From: Acidobacteriota bacterium
GTDB taxonomy: Bacteria > Acidobacteriota > Terriglobia > UBA7540
Direction of reading: 5' to 3'
Assembly: GCA_021828285.1 (NCBI GenBank)
Contig: JAKASG010000013.1
Span: 1 to 54,663, forward strand
DNA length: 54,663 nucleotides
Positions 36,001-43,227 of the stretch are shown one piece after another. Position 1 is the stretch's first letter, and each line of letters begins with the position of its first letter. Both the position numbers and the translations under genes were made by a program. The notes below the pieces were generated by a model. That model was not told where the DNA came from. It worked only from the letters and a program-made list of their open reading frames with translations, and did no database searches.

Positions 36001-39000
36001 ACCAGGCCGTCTCGAAGGTCGGCCACGGCGGCCGTAGTTCGAATCGCTTTGGCGGGCGCAAATCCGAGAGCGCGCGTCACCGGCCTTGACGAATTGCCGG
36101 GGAAAGTCAACTACCTGATCGGGAACGATCCCTCAAAGTGGAAGACCAGCGTGCCGCTCTACGCCAAAGTCAGATATCAGGACGTATATCCTCGCACCGA
36201 TCTGGTCTATTACGGCAATCATCACCGGCTCGAATATGACTTTGTTCTGGCCCCGGGCGCAAGCCCAAGCGGCATCAGTCTTCGCGTCCGGGGAGCTTCC
36301 GGCATTCACGTGGCCCCCAATGGCGATTTGGTGCTGACCACCCGCGAGGGCGATCTTCGTTTGGCGAAGCCGATTGTGTATCAGGAACGGACGTCAGCGG
36401 CCGGCCGTCAGTCGCCAACGATGAAGGGCGAGCAACAATCGTTCATCGTCAATCGAAAATTTGTTGAAGGCCGCTTTGTCCTGCGCCCAGTTCACGATTC
36501 AAATTCGAAAGTCCGAATTTACGAGGTCGGATTCCATATTGCGCACTATGACCACGCAAAACCTCTCGTCATTGATCCTGTCCTGAGCTATTCAACCTAT
36601 TTGGGCGGGACCAGTAATGACTATGCCAACGCGATTGCCCTGGATGCGTCAGGTGATGCATACGTTGCAGGCATAACTGGTTCACCGAATTTTCCCGTCG
36701 TAAACGCCTTGCAGACAGCTCTCAACAAATCCCTGCCCTACACCTCTGACGCTTTTGTCTCCGAACTGAGCCCGGGCGGAACGTCTCTGGTGTATTCGAC
36801 CTATCTTGGTGGTTCAGGTAGTGAGGAGGCCCAGGGCATTGCGGTGGATTCACAGGGCAACACCTACGTGGCAGGCTGGACCAGCTCCACCGACTTCCCC
36901 GTTACCAAAGGGGCTCTACAGACTTTATACAAAGGTAGCTCGCCATATGGTTCAACGGGTTTTCTGGCCAAGATCGGCCCAGCGGGAGCTTCGCTGGTGT
37001 ACTCCACCTATTTTGGTGGATCCGGCGGAGATGTGATTACGGGTCTGGCTATAGATGCTTCGGATGACGCCTACATCGCCGGCTCGACCCGTTCACCCGA
37101 CCTGCCGACCACCCCTGGCGCGATCCAGCCCTCACCCCTGGGCGGGCCGTTTCGCTGCGGCAACTTTCAGCCTTACGGCCTGGCATCGTTTAGTTGTAGC
37201 GACGGATTTGTAGCTGAAGTCAACCCTCAAGGCACGGGGCTTGTATATGGAACCTACCTCGGTGGTAGCCAGGCCGATGCGGTCCTGGGCATCGCTGTTG
37301 ATGGCACAGGAAGCGCCTATGTGACGGGGGTAACATCCTCTTATGATTTTCCCACGACCCCGGGCGCGTACCAGCCCTGGTTTTCCGGTTATCCTGTCAC
37401 GACTTTCGTCACCAAGATCGAACCAAACGGAACCGGCTTGGCGTACTCGACATACTTTGGTCCAAATTATCCTGGTGCATTAGGTGATGAGGGCACGGTC
37501 GAGGCCGGCGCGATTGCCCTGGACAGCCAAGGGGCTGCCTACCTTGTCGGGGGTGCAGGTCCAAATTTGCCTACGGTCAATCCATTCGAGACCACGCCGG
37601 GTTATATTAGTTCGGCATTTGTAGCAAAGCTCCAGCCTAGTGGATGCGGCCTGAGCTACTCGACTTACTTGGGGGGCTCCTATTCCTCCACGGCAAACGC
37701 CGTTGCTGTGGACGCTTCGGGCGATGCTTTTGTGACGGGCAATACGGTTGACATGGATTTTCCAACCCTCAACCCGTTCCAGGCCAGCTACACCCAGGTC
37801 CCCAGCGGCGCCTCCCTTCGCGACGAGGCCTTTATCGCCGAACTCGCTCCGACCGGTTCATCCCTCATCTACTCATCGTATCTCGGCGGTTCGACGACCA
37901 ATCTCCTGCCCGGTTATGGTGGAGGCGACTTCGGCAATGCAATCGCCGTGGATTCAGCAGGGAATGCATATGTCGCGGGCCGGACGGATTCGACGGACTT
38001 TCCTATCGTGAACGCTCTTGAGTCGGCGAACGGCGGATCGAGCGACGCCTTTGTGACCAAGGTGGCTCCGACCGTTGTTTCCAGCATAACTCTCAGTCCG
38101 ACCTCCTTGACATTTCCGGATACCGCCCTCGGAACGGATAGCGCTCCTCTGCCCGTTACGGTGACGAACACGACCTCCAGTCCGGTAAGCATCAGCAGTA
38201 TAACAATGATCGACCACAACCTCTTTGCCGTCTCGAGCAACTCTTGCACAACGGCTTTGCAGCCTGGGGCAAGTTGCACCTTCGAGGTGATTTTCACTCC
38301 GCCGGGCGGTATTTCTCTTACAACCGAGGAGAGCGTGGCCATGGTCAACGACAACGCATTCGCCGGGCCCCATCACGTGCTGCTTTTCGGCACGGGCATT
38401 ATTCCGACAGGCATTAAAGTGCTTTCCAACCAGACCGGTTCGGAGAATTTCCAGAGCGTTCCCGTTGGCTCCAGCGCTTCACAGCCGGTGACCGTGGAAA
38501 ACACGGGCTCACAATCGCTGACCATTAGCAGCATTTCCACAACCGGAGATTACTCGGAAACGAATAACTGCACCTCCGCTCTGGGTTATAACAGCTCTTG
38601 CACGGTCAACATCACATTTTCTCCCGGGAGTTCCGGGACCGATGATGGAACTCTGACCGTCACGGGTAGTGCGTCGAACAGCCCTGTTACGCTCACACTC
38701 ACAGGCACGGGAGAGGATTTCTCGATTGAGACAACTTTGGGAACACCTTCGTCGGCTTCGGTCTCGCCGGGACAAAAAGCGACTTACAGCGTCAGCATTG
38801 TTTCGACTTCGGGGTTTAATCAGGACGTGTCTCTCACTTGCACAGGGGCGCCGGCCCATTCGTCTTGTTCAATCAGTCCGGCCTCAGTGACAGTGCCTGC
38901 AACGGTGAATGTTACGGTCGCGACCACCGCCGGCGCGTCCATACCCGAATTGAATAAGACCGACCCGCCTGGATTTGATTTGTCCGGCCAATCGCTGAAA

Positions 39001-39255
39001 CGGTGGTTGCTAATCCTGGTACTCGTCGGTGGACTTATCGGCTGGTGCATCTTGCGGGGGCGCGGTCATGGCCGGGCTTGGATGCGAATTGTAATGATCA
39101 TGGGAATCTTGCTCCTGGCCTCCTGTGGCGGCGGAGGGGGAGGCGGAGGTAGTTCCGGAGTTCCGGGAACGCCGGCGGGGACTTACACATTAACCGTCAC
39201 CGCGACCTCCGGCAACTTAGCCCATACGACAACACTCACTCTGACCGTCCAATAA
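33043..39255 (+). CDS. Giant SBBP-repeat / choice-of-anchor-D surface protein
   Basis: 2070 residues, secreted. Signal segment at about 25-45. Residues 130-560 are beta-rich and resemble a propeller-like N-terminal module. Three choice-of-anchor-D (ASPM-SPD2-Hydin) repeats fill about 560-885 (LNFGNQTVGTNSPAQTI as example). Residues 905-1180 match the conserved head of stand-alone SBBP proteins (LPVSFEANDGQTSPRVKFL, YPRTDLVYYGNHHRLEYDF). SBBP repeats of the form YSTYLGGS...AIAVDSQGNAYVAG span about 1180-1680. Two further choice-of-anchor-D repeats and an Ig-like segment follow. Near the C-terminus are two hydrophobic helices (RWLLILVLVGGLIGWCI and IVMIMGILLLASC), a Gly8 run and a final beta segment. 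The gene looks like an in-frame fusion of two surface proteins. Confidence 0.88.
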   Translation: MFSAFDQRARRDGTALGAWGLTSKFALILCFLTVFSYDLPAQDTAPLIRSVSGTTLQLKVPMAAQPWAATLSPIVAPRQKQVEFFGQYPRFRRAKGAANARRLAAEKSRGGTLGHLKFSAGAAPLSSTTTTGAVVFDGPNELETGVIPPDSQVAAGPNSVVVVVNSLIAIYNKSGTLEIGMQQLSSFFGILNLTGKIYDPRIVYDAADQRFILSAADVDLTNFSSGFILLAVSATSDPTGFWYKYALNSMGRDASGTMSTFPDFPTLGLSSAAVYVSTGQFALSSTCEQDDTCSFSDTWIHAVGLAGLLAGSSSLSVTVFKNVRTASGTSAFAIEPAMTYGTAPAEFLVAADFNANPNAILDVFTLSLSGTPTLSVANLAVPKYSMPPDAVQPLALVPIATNDFRLLNAVWVNNSLWCAQNVYESSSNSSGARWYDISASALASIALAQTGDVTGAGDAYFPSMGVDSDNDVGMAFSTSSSTQYPSAAFTGRASVDAPNTMRPVSIYQLGTDDYSDFALRWGDYSGVSPDPGSAAFWAIAEYAGSPDPNFGTAIAEATSIPSLVFSPATLDFGSDPFNVPSVPMALTVTNVSASTATLGSAAIMGTNASDYSISADACSNAVLAPAQTCTLSLVFSPVNIGPCSAALAIGIIGALPEQVYLTGQGVAPTAGITVSPSALNFVGVPAHTTSAPQIVKVANTSSTAEALEISIGSNEVPFTETSNCGASLAAGQSCQVSVVYRPFRVSGSSIPDSSGLNVTYVGFPLVNPPMVALTGTAVAAPLVTICPTALNFGNQTVGTNSPAQTITVNNSGTSDLTIGGIAISGDFTETSTCGTLPVTIAAGNTCAISVTFSPGSAGTLTGALTISDNSAGSTPQVQLTGTGVASGAQLLPAFQKLLGRGGNEWRARLRARSLPVKFVPKSQLAEKHYGELPVSFEANDGQTSPRVKFLLRGNGYVLFLTGDQAVLKLANIKPRKGALRGESPGHTRPSRRSATAAVVRIALAGANPRARVTGLDELPGKVNYLIGNDPSKWKTSVPLYAKVRYQDVYPRTDLVYYGNHHRLEYDFVLAPGASPSGISLRVRGASGIHVAPNGDLVLTTREGDLRLAKPIVYQERTSAAGRQSPTMKGEQQSFIVNRKFVEGRFVLRPVHDSNSKVRIYEVGFHIAHYDHAKPLVIDPVLSYSTYLGGTSNDYANAIALDASGDAYVAGITGSPNFPVVNALQTALNKSLPYTSDAFVSELSPGGTSLVYSTYLGGSGSEEAQGIAVDSQGNTYVAGWTSSTDFPVTKGALQTLYKGSSPYGSTGFLAKIGPAGASLVYSTYFGGSGGDVITGLAIDASDDAYIAGSTRSPDLPTTPGAIQPSPLGGPFRCGNFQPYGLASFSCSDGFVAEVNPQGTGLVYGTYLGGSQADAVLGIAVDGTGSAYVTGVTSSYDFPTTPGAYQPWFSGYPVTTFVTKIEPNGTGLAYSTYFGPNYPGALGDEGTVEAGAIALDSQGAAYLVGGAGPNLPTVNPFETTPGYISSAFVAKLQPSGCGLSYSTYLGGSYSSTANAVAVDASGDAFVTGNTVDMDFPTLNPFQASYTQVPSGASLRDEAFIAELAPTGSSLIYSSYLGGSTTNLLPGYGGGDFGNAIAVDSAGNAYVAGRTDSTDFPIVNALESANGGSSDAFVTKVAPTVVSSITLSPTSLTFPDTALGTDSAPLPVTVTNTTSSPVSISSITMIDHNLFAVSSNSCTTALQPGASCTFEVIFTPPGGISLTTEESVAMVNDNAFAGPHHVLLFGTGIIPTGIKVLSNQTGSENFQSVPVGSSASQPVTVENTGSQSLTISSISTTGDYSETNNCTSALGYNSSCTVNITFSPGSSGTDDGTLTVTGSASNSPVTLTLTGTGEDFSIETTLGTPSSASVSPGQKATYSVSIVSTSGFNQDVSLTCTGAPAHSSCSISPASVTVPATVNVTVATTAGASIPELNKTDPPGFDLSGQSLKRWLLILVLVGGLIGWCILRGRGHGRAWMRIVMIMGILLLASCGGGGGGGGSSGVPGTPAGTYTLTVTATSGNLAHTTTLTLTVQ

Positions 39256-39271
39256 ACACCCCGCCACGAGT

Positions 39272-39355
39272 TCACGCCCGGTGGGCGATCAAAAGCGGCG
39301 AATGAGAGCCGATGTCCGTGGTTTCAGCTCTCGCAAAACCCGCTTCCGTGAGCCA
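39272..39355 (-). repeat. 84-bp direct repeat, copy A (methyltransferase 3' end)
   Basis: Identical at 80 of 84 positions to 41365-41448, same orientation. It starts exactly at the stop codon and covers the last 27 codons of the methyltransferase gene. Similarity ends abruptly at 39355/39356. The two copies bracket the aquaporin, MerR and glutaredoxin genes. Confidence 0.9.
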
Positions 39356-39514
39356 CAACAATCCTGCGTTGAGAAGGCTGCGCCGCCTGCGCGATGTGCA
39401 TCCGCGATAAATTTGAATGAAGCCTGCGGCGAGCAACGCGGCTGAAAACACCAGCAACCGCGGCCGCAGCCCGGTGAAGACGGCGCTCGCGCTCGCTGCG
39501 CCGAGCGCCGCAAA
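39272..39514 (-). pseudogene. MerT-like membrane protein remnant fused to a methyltransferase tail
   Basis: The frame directly after the glutaredoxin stop has no start codon of its own except an internal TTG. It reads ALGAASASAVF then LRPRLLVFSAALLAAGFIQIYRG, which resembles the second half of mercuric transporter MerT (ALG..GA..., LEPYRP-like, hydrophobic helix, IYR). It continues through CTSRRRRSLLNAGLLWL and switches at the shared Trp-Leu into the last 27 residues of the methyltransferase. The N-terminal helix with the mercury-binding Cys pair of MerT is missing. The fragment is in the same frame as the glutaredoxin, separated only by UGA 39515-39517. Probably a broken gene left by recombination. 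Confidence 0.5.
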
Positions 39515-39757
39515 TCAGCTCTTTGAAGCGGCGATCAGCTTCAAGAGCTTCGCCCGGTCGAAACCCACGACGGCCTGGTCATCAATCAAAGTCACAGGCG
39601 TGGTCATCAGGCCCCGCTCTTGAAGTTCGTTGAGGGCCGCGGCCTCGCGGCTCACGTCCCTCTCGCGAAATTTGATGCCCTGCTCCGAAAGAAACTCCTT
39701 CGTCCAATCGCAGAACATTCACCCGGGCTGCGTGAAAATCACGATATTCTTGGCCAT
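39515..39757 (-). CDS. Glutaredoxin-like protein with in-frame UGA at the catalytic Cys (candidate selenoprotein)
   Basis: Small thiol-redox protein of the Grx/NrdH type. Read from ATG 39757 through UGA 39719-39721 it is 80 codons: MAKNIVIFTQPG-[UGA]-MFCDWTKEF, then GIKFRERDVS, TTPVTLIDDQAVVGFD, a full-length glutaredoxin. The UGA replaces the first Cys of CxxC, giving UxxC if read as selenocysteine. ATG 39757 directly abuts the merR stop (TGAATG). Starting instead at ATG 39718 would drop the first beta strand and the nucleophile, leaving 67 residues without a complete active site. A hairpin meeting bacterial SECIS rules lies just downstream. The alternative is a nonsense mutation of TGT or TGC; the damaged gene downstream keeps that open. 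Confidence 0.7.
39680..39713 (-). promoter_or_regulatory. Candidate bacterial SECIS hairpin
   Basis: In the mRNA, 7-bp stem CGAAGGA/UCUUUCG (39702-39696 with 39692-39686, one G-U pair) closes a 3-nt loop GUU. The loop G is 24 nt after the UGA, so 23 nt intervene. A possible outer stem CUGC/GCAG (39713-39710 with 39683-39680) extends it. As I recall, published rules for bacterial SECIS ask for a G in the first two loop positions and about 16-37 nt between UGA and loop; both hold. The hairpin lies wholly in coding sequence, as expected for bacteria. Confidence 0.5.
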
Positions 39758-40219
39758 TCAATTCGCCTTCGATTTCCCGCGGGGGCCGCCCGATTCGCGC
39801 AGCCCCAGCTTTGCGAGCACGGGGCATCTTTCGGCGCTTCCAGGGCGATGATGCCTCAACCGGAGGTTGCACTCCGCGCGCGCGTGAGCCAGTTCCTTCT
39901 CGATCACCGTGAGTTCCTGAAGCTTCGAGCGAACGGCGGCGATTTTTTTTCCGATGACTGCTCGCACGTGCGTGCACGTCTCCGTGCCGGGATCGCGCAG
40001 CACCAGCAGATCCCTGATCTCGTCGAGCGAGAACCCAAGTTGCTGCGCCCGGCGAATGAATTGAAGATGCTCGACCGCTTGAGGCGCGAAAACCCGGTAG
40101 CCCGCCCCCGTCCGCCCTGCTTCCGGCAATAGCCCCTCGGCTTCGTAAAACCGGATTGTGTGGATGCTCAAACCCGTCTGGCGTGCAACTTCGCCGATAA
40201 ACGCCCCATTGTGGTTCAT
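39758..40219 (-). CDS. MerR-family regulator, mercury-type
   Basis: 153 residues. N-terminal winged helix-turn-helix (FIGEVARQTGLSIHTIRFYEAEGLL), coiled dimer helix, then cysteines at 82, 117 and 132 (ETCTHV, RAECNL, ERCPVL). Mercury-sensing MerR of Tn501 uses Cys82, Cys117 and Cys126, so two positions coincide exactly and the third sits in a loop six residues longer, followed by the same CP-aliphatic pattern. Hg(II) or another soft metal is the likely effector. The stop is immediately followed by the glutaredoxin ATG, so the two are one operon. A MerR-type promoter with a 20-bp spacer lies upstream. Confidence 0.9.
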   Translation of the reverse strand: MNHNGAFIGEVARQTGLSIHTIRFYEAEGLLPEAGRTGAGYRVFAPQAVEHLQFIRRAQQLGFSLDEIRDLLVLRDPGTETCTHVRAVIGKKIAAVRSKLQELTVIEKELAHARAECNLRLRHHRPGSAERCPVLAKLGLRESGGPRGKSKAN

Positions 40220-40243
40220 CGCTCCGCCCTCTCTCTACAATCA

Positions 40244-40275
40244 ACCGTAAACCATCGGGTTGGGTCTAGAGTCAA
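40244..40275 (-). promoter_or_regulatory. MerR-type promoter with 20-bp spacer
   Basis: Minus strand: -35 TTGACT (40275-40270), 20-bp spacer, -10 TACGGT (40249-40244), 25 bp before the merR start. MerR-controlled promoters have an over-long 19-20 bp spacer, and the mer promoter of Tn501 has a similar TTGACT and TAAGGT pair. Suggests autoregulation of merR and the glutaredoxin gene. The dyad inside the spacer is weak (ACC...GGT). Confidence 0.5.
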
Positions 40276-40482
40276 GAGGAATTTCGCCCTCGGCGCCCGC
40301 GAGCGCCTCGCGTCTCATTTCGAGTTTGGGAAACACGTTTGTCCCGGCCCCATCCTCACCGGATGAGGACGATCACGCACAGTCGCTCGGCGCCCAGGCG
40401 ATTCGGACGTGGCAAGGGAGGCCCGCCCTCTTTCAGAGCCGGAGGCCGTGCGCCTGATGCTGCAGAATGTCTCACGACGGCG

Positions 40483-41199
40483 TTACGCAGAGGCTGTCGC
40501 TCGGCTGCCCGCCTGTGAAATGAGCGGATAGATCAAGCCGGCGAGGATTCCTCCAACGATGGGCGCGACCCAGAAGAGCCAAAGCTGATGGACGGCCCAG
40601 CCTCCAACAAAGAGCGCCGGTCCAGTGCTTCGTGCAGGATTGACGCTAGTATTCGTCACCGGGATGCTGACGAGATGAATCAGCGTGAGTCCCAGGCCGA
40701 TGGCCAACCCGCCGAATCCCGTTGCCGCCAGCTTGTCGGTCGAGCCCAGAATGATCGTGACGAACAGGAACGTCATCACAATTTCGCAAACGAGGCAGGC
40801 CGGAAGCGAATAATGGCCCGGCGAATGCGCTCCATAACCATTCGAAGCGAAACCGCCGCCGAGGCTGAAAGTCGAGACTCCCGATGCGATGACGTAGAGG
40901 ACCGCGCTCGCGATGACGGCGCCGACCACCTGAGCGATGATGTAGGGGACAACCTCACTCCAGGGAAAGCGCCTGCCCGTCGCCAAGCCGACGGTAACCG
41001 CAGGGTTGATATGAGCGCCGGAAATGTGCCCGATGGCGTAGCACATCGTAAGCTGCGCCAGGCCGAAGGCAAAAGCGACTCCAACGAATCGGATGCCGAA
41101 CGCAGGAAACGCAGCCGAAATGACCGCAGCTCCGCATCCTCCCAAGACAAGCACGAACGTGCCCAGGCATTCTGCTCCCAAACGCTTTGAGAGTGGCAT
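40483..41199 (-). CDS. aqpZ: Aquaporin Z-like water channel
   Basis: Six-helix inner-membrane channel of the MIP family, 238 residues. Both half-helix motifs are present, [10 protein letters not shown] and [13 protein letters not shown], with the Arg after the second NPA expected for the water-selective filter. The N-terminal [20 protein letters not shown] is typical of AqpZ rather than GlpF, which would carry an Asp after the second NPA. It lies inside the segment bracketed by the 84-bp direct repeats and is transcribed in the same direction as its neighbours. Confidence 0.95.
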   Translation of the reverse strand: MPLSKRLGAECLGTFVLVLGGCGAAVISAAFPAFGIRFVGVAFAFGLAQLTMCYAIGHISGAHINPAVTVGLATGRRFPWSEVVPYIIAQVVGAVIASAVLYVIASGVSTFSLGGGFASNGYGAHSPGHYSLPACLVCEIVMTFLFVTIILGSTDKLAATGFGGLAIGLGLTLIHLVSIPVTNTSVNPARSTGPALFVGGWAVHQLWLFWVAPIVGGILAGLIYPLISQAGSRATASA

Positions 41200-41364
41200 T
41201 GAAGAATCTCCTTTTACGGGGTTTCGACGGTCGCGCCCCGATGCCGCGCAGTATACTCTTGTGTTAACTCCCGGTCAAACGGTTTGCGGAGGGGAAATTC
41301 GCGCCGTGGAACGCCGGTCCGAACGGCATGAGTGGTCTTATTTCAGAATGCGGGAGCCGCCGGC

Positions 41365-41448
41365 TCACGCCCGGTGGGCGATCAGAAGCGGCGAATGAGA
41401 GCCGATGTCCGCGGTTTCAACTCTGGCAAAACCCGCTTCCGTGAGCCA
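41365..41448 (-). repeat. 84-bp direct repeat, copy B (inside the methyltransferase gene)
   Basis: The intact copy: last 27 codons plus stop of the methyltransferase gene, 80 of 84 bases identical to 39272-39355. Two of the four changes alter residues (Ala/Val and Thr/Ala). Confidence 0.9.
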
Positions 41449-42387
41449 TGCCTTGTACTCGGCGAGCGTAAACGTATCGCCCTCTTCAGTATTGAGCAGC
41501 ATATTGATAGCGAAAATGAGCGCAAAAGGAGGGCCGGTGCGCTCGTCATTCGGAATCATATCGGCGATGGCGAGCCTGCCGCCGGGGCGCAGCGCGCGAT
41601 GAATACGCCGGAACAGGGCGCGCGAGGAACGCTCGCCTTCGCTGTGCGCGATGTTCCCGAGCACGGCGACGTCGTACCGATTTTCGCCGAGATCCGCCTC
41701 GCGCAAGTCGCCCGGAAGATATTCGAACCGGCCGGCAACTTTGTGCCGCCCGGCGTATTCGCGTGTGATCTCGAGCACCTTTGGGAAATCGAGCGCCGTG
41801 ACGCGCGCTTCTTCGTCGGCCTCTGCAATCGAGATGCCCCAGACGCCCGAGCCGCAGCCGATGTCCAGCACGCGCAATCCCCGGCGCGTCGTTCCCGCGC
41901 CGAGCGCCTCGGTCGCGCGCTGCGCGAGAGGGCGGTTCGTGACGTGCAAGCTTCGCACGAGGATCTTGAAGAAATCTTCCGCGTCCTTTTGCTCCGTCAC
42001 GTTGCGAAAGGGTTTGCCGCTCTTGACCACCTCGGTCAAATGTGCCCAGGCTTCCCAAAGGCGTTCGCTTTCGAGCATGGAGCCCATGTAATCGGAGCTT
42101 CCGCGCGCCAGATATTGCCGCGCCACGGGTGTGAGCTCATATTGGCCGCCGCCCTTTGTCAGGAGTTCGAGCCCGGCGAGCGCGTCGAGCACCATGCGCG
42201 TGCCTCGTTCGTTTGCGCCGGCCGCGCGCGCGATGTCCGCGGCCGTTCGATGGCCCGCAGCGATATGCGAGAAGAGGTCCAATTGCAGCGCGGTCATCAG
42301 CACGCGCGTCGGCGCAAACGAGAAAGTCAGTTGTTGCAGTCTTTCGCGAGCGTCCATCGCGCGCGAAGGGGATTGGCCTTCCGCCAT
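41365..42387 (-). CDS. SAM-dependent O-methyltransferase (dimerisation and class I domains)
   Basis: 340 residues. N-terminal winged-helix dimerisation domain (ALQLDLFSHIAAGHRTAADIARAAG..., GLELLTKGGGQYELT) as in plant-type and polyketide O-methyltransferases, then a Rossmann SAM domain (VLDIGCGSGVWGISIAEAD, YDVAVLGNIAHSEGE, LRPGGRLAIADMIPNDERTGPP). It probably methylates a hydroxyl on a small aromatic or polyketide-like compound. Its last 84 bp are repeated 2 kb downstream. It follows the dienelactone hydrolase gene by 29 bp. Confidence 0.88.
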   Translation of the reverse strand: MAEGQSPSRAMDARERLQQLTFSFAPTRVLMTALQLDLFSHIAAGHRTAADIARAAGANERGTRMVLDALAGLELLTKGGGQYELTPVARQYLARGSSDYMGSMLESERLWEAWAHLTEVVKSGKPFRNVTEQKDAEDFFKILVRSLHVTNRPLAQRATEALGAGTTRRGLRVLDIGCGSGVWGISIAEADEEARVTALDFPKVLEITREYAGRHKVAGRFEYLPGDLREADLGENRYDVAVLGNIAHSEGERSSRALFRRIHRALRPGGRLAIADMIPNDERTGPPFALIFAINMLLNTEEGDTFTLAEYKAWLTEAGFARVETADIGSHSPLLIAHRA

Positions 42388-42416
42388 AGCGCCTCCAGGG
42401 TTTCAGGGTTTTTCGT

Positions 42417-43154
42417 TCAAGCTTTCACCGACGCGGCCAGAAATTCACGGCAAAGCGCCCACGCTTCAGCCGCCGCCGTTTTGTTGTAGCTCCGCCTCGC
42501 ATCGCAGAAAAACCCGTGATCCGCGTCTGATATTTCGACGTTAATGAATTTTTTGCCCGAGGCGCGAAGCGCGTCCGCGACGGCGCGGTGGTGTTCGGGA
42601 AGAATATGCTGGTCGAGTCCTCCCCAGAACATCAGGAGAGGCGCGTGAAGCTCCGGCGCACGCCCGAGCAACCCCGGTCCCGCCGGGCTGGGAGCAATGC
42701 CGCCGCCGTAAAATGAAATCGCGGCGCGGACGGGCGTCGCAGCGTCAGCAAGAAACGCAGCGCGTCCGCCCATGCAGTACCCCACGCACGCGATGCGGGC
42801 GGAATCCGTTTCCGCGTCTTTTTCAAGCCATCCGAAAGCCGCGCGGATATCAGCCTCCATGCCCTGCTCGGTCAGGCTCCGCACGTGATTCATTACACCC
42901 GGGAAGTCGTCATAGCGCCCTTCGAACCCCGCCTCCGCTGTGCGGTGGAAGAGTTCTGGCGCGATGGCGGTATAGCCTTCGCGTGCGAAGCGGTCGGCGA
43001 CGCTCCGAATGTGTGGGTTCACCCCAAACGCTTCCTGGAAAACCATCATTCCCGGATGCGGACCCGCGCCCTGCGGCCGTGACACGTAAGCGCGCATTTC
43101 GCTGCCGTCGGAAATTTTGAGTGTGACGAGTTCGTGCTGAGATGTCGTTGCCAT
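42417..43154 (-). CDS. Dienelactone hydrolase family protein
   Basis: Alpha/beta hydrolase, 245 residues. Triad residues as in carboxymethylenebutenolidase: nucleophile Cys127 in GYCMGG, Asp181 in WGGLDQHI and His213 in ADHGFFC. Glu41 (VFQEAFGVN) fits the Cys-interacting Glu of the classical enzyme. The family hydrolyses lactones or esters from aromatic degradation; the substrate here is unknown. It lies 73 bp downstream of the second efflux pump gene and 29 bp upstream of the methyltransferase. Confidence 0.92.
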   Translation of the reverse strand: MATTSQHELVTLKISDGSEMRAYVSRPQGAGPHPGMMVFQEAFGVNPHIRSVADRFAREGYTAIAPELFHRTAEAGFEGRYDDFPGVMNHVRSLTEQGMEADIRAAFGWLEKDAETDSARIACVGYCMGGRAAFLADAATPVRAAISFYGGGIAPSPAGPGLLGRAPELHAPLLMFWGGLDQHILPEHHRAVADALRASGKKFINVEISDADHGFFCDARRSYNKTAAAEAWALCREFLAASVKA

Positions 43155-43227
43155 TTGTGCCGGCCTCCCATTTTAATCGAACTTTCATCTCGCGTCTCGG
43201 AAATCGGCTGGAGTCGCCGCGCGTTCT

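Noticed and set aside
36580-38080. Repeated sequence that could suggest a tandem-repeat or CRISPR-like array
   Set aside because: The periodicity is at protein level (SBBP repeats, about 60-75 residues) and diverges at DNA level; no constant short repeats with spacers.
39515-39718. A 67-residue thioredoxin-like protein starting at ATG 39718
   Set aside because: This start removes the first beta strand and first active-site residue of the Grx fold, while the upstream codons from ATG 39757 encode exactly those parts and abut the merR stop; the longer frame through the UGA explains the sequence better.
41332-42489. 385-codon open frame on the plus strand
   Set aside because: Antisense to the methyltransferase gene, whose SAM motif is clear; no motifs and no start context in this frame.
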